Made by a program: the position numbers and the translations under genes
Notes under the pieces: generated by a model
The model's database searches: none
Told to the model about the DNA's origin: nothing
The model's input: the letters and a program-made list of their open reading frames with translations, nothing else
NCBI GenBank assembly: GCA_947374315.1
Contig: CANCBK010000081.1
Coordinates: 1 to 7,044, forward strand
DNA from: Burkholderiaceae bacterium
GTDB taxonomy: Bacteria > Pseudomonadota > Gammaproteobacteria > Burkholderiales > Burkholderiaceae
Direction of reading: 5' to 3'
Length of the DNA: 7,044 nucleotides
In this document: piece by piece, positions 6,583-7,044 of the stretch
Layout: every line of letters starts with the position of its first letter
How positions within the stretch are numbered: the first letter of the stretch is position 1

Positions 6583-7044
6583 TTAGCTGAGAACGATATC
6601 GTATTGCTCTTGGCGAAAGGTGCCCTCTGCCTGCAGTTTGATGGGCTTGCTAATAAAGTCACCCAGCTGCGCTAAGAATTGATTTTCTTCTTCTAGAAAA
6701 AGATCGATTACATCGGGAGCGGCAACAATCCTAAATTCACGAGGATTAAATTGGCGGTGTTCGCGCACAATCTCTCGCAAAATCTCGTAACAAATGGTTT
6801 GCGCTGTTTTTACTTCGCCCTTGCCTTGGCAGGTGGCGCATGGTTCGCAGGTGATGTGGGCGAGAGATTCTCGAGTACGTTTGCGTGTCATCTCCACGAG
6901 GCCGAGTGAGGAGAATTCGCTCACCGAAGTGCGAGCATGGTCGCGCTCTAGATTACGATTGAGTTCATGTAAGACCGATGCTTGATGGTCTTTGCTCAAC
7001 ATGTCGATAAAATCGATAATGATGATGCCGCCAAGATTGCGTAA
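6583..7044 (-). CDS. rng: Ribonuclease G, C-terminal part (5'-truncated by window edge)
   Basis: An endoribonuclease of the RNase E/G family that trims the 5' end of 16S rRNA and takes part in mRNA decay in the cytoplasm. The frame is open to the right edge: 153 residues are visible, about the last third of a protein of roughly 490. The ATG at 7002 is internal, since the codons before it read LRNLGGIIIIDFID, which is conserved family sequence. The first Asp of that IDFID segment corresponds to one of the two metal-binding catalytic Asp residues of RNase E. Downstream come TSVSEFSSLGLVEMTRKRTRESL and the zinc-link CATC (Cys codons at 6840-6838 and 6831-6829) in CEPCATCQGKGEVKT. The terminal half, through CYEILREIVREH to EQYDIVLS, matches E. 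coli RNase G in order and ending (QEQFDVVMM there). It lacks the long disordered C-terminal scaffold of RNase E, which supports RNase G over RNase E. No clear terminator is visible in the 7-bp gap to msbA. Confidence 0.95.
   Translation of the reverse strand, partial: LRNLGGIIIIDFIDMLSKDHQASVLHELNRNLERDHARTSVSEFSSLGLVEMTRKRTRESLAHITCEPCATCQGKGEVKTAQTICYEILREIVREHRQFNPREFRIVAAPDVIDLFLEEENQFLAQLGDFISKPIKLQAEGTFRQEQYDIVLS

Noticed and set aside
6593..6602. The palindrome ACGATATCGT near the end of rng, considered as a terminator or operator.
   Set aside because: It is a 10-bp palindrome with no loop or U-tract, lies inside codons for the conserved C-terminus, and is short enough to arise by chance.
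6794..6985. A plus-strand 63-codon frame opposite rng.
   Set aside because: It is a shadow of the conserved zinc-link and MTRKRTRES region of RNase G.
6583..7002. rng starting at the ATG at 7002 as a short 139-residue gene.
   Set aside because: The frame continues to the window edge with the conserved LGGIIIIDFID segment, so the ATG is an internal Met.

Overview
The window reads as ordinary chromosomal DNA from a Gram-negative betaproteobacterium. A Burkholderiales genome of moderate GC content, such as Polynucleobacter, would fit. This placement is inferred from protein character and base composition and was not tested by a search. The window is densely coding: no gap between genes exceeds about 30 bp, so there is no gene-free stretch of 300 bases to explain. 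I see no tRNA, rRNA, CRISPR array, insertion sequence, phage gene or integrase.

Layout from left to right. (1) 1-2034 (+) is the C-terminal part of the replicative DNA polymerase III alpha subunit, DnaE, cut by the left edge. (2) 4801-2065 (-) is a compact three-gene glycosyltransferase run, read right to left: a WaaE/KdtX-like family 2 enzyme, a second family 2 enzyme with a galactosyltransferase-type C-terminal half, and a family 9 (heptosyltransferase-like) enzyme. The first two overlap by 4 bp (ATGA), and the third starts within about 25 bp of the second. (3) 4812-6575 (+) is msbA, the lipid A-core flippase, divergent from the glycosyltransferases with only 10 bp between the two start codons. 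(4) 6583-7044 (-) is the C-terminal part of ribonuclease G (rng), cut by the right edge.

How the genes work together: the three cytoplasmic glycosyltransferases probably add sugars to the lipopolysaccharide core on the inner face of the inner membrane. MsbA then flips the finished lipid A-core to the periplasmic face, so the centre of the window is a small LPS core assembly and export module. DnaE and RNase G are housekeeping flanks that converge on it.

I found no convincing undescribed system. The most interesting spot is the waaE-like/msbA junction. Both genes lack a Shine-Dalgarno sequence at normal spacing, each has a -10-like hexamer only 5-7 nt before its ATG, and a 15-bp dyad spans the junction. 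This suggests paired, possibly leaderless, divergent transcription.
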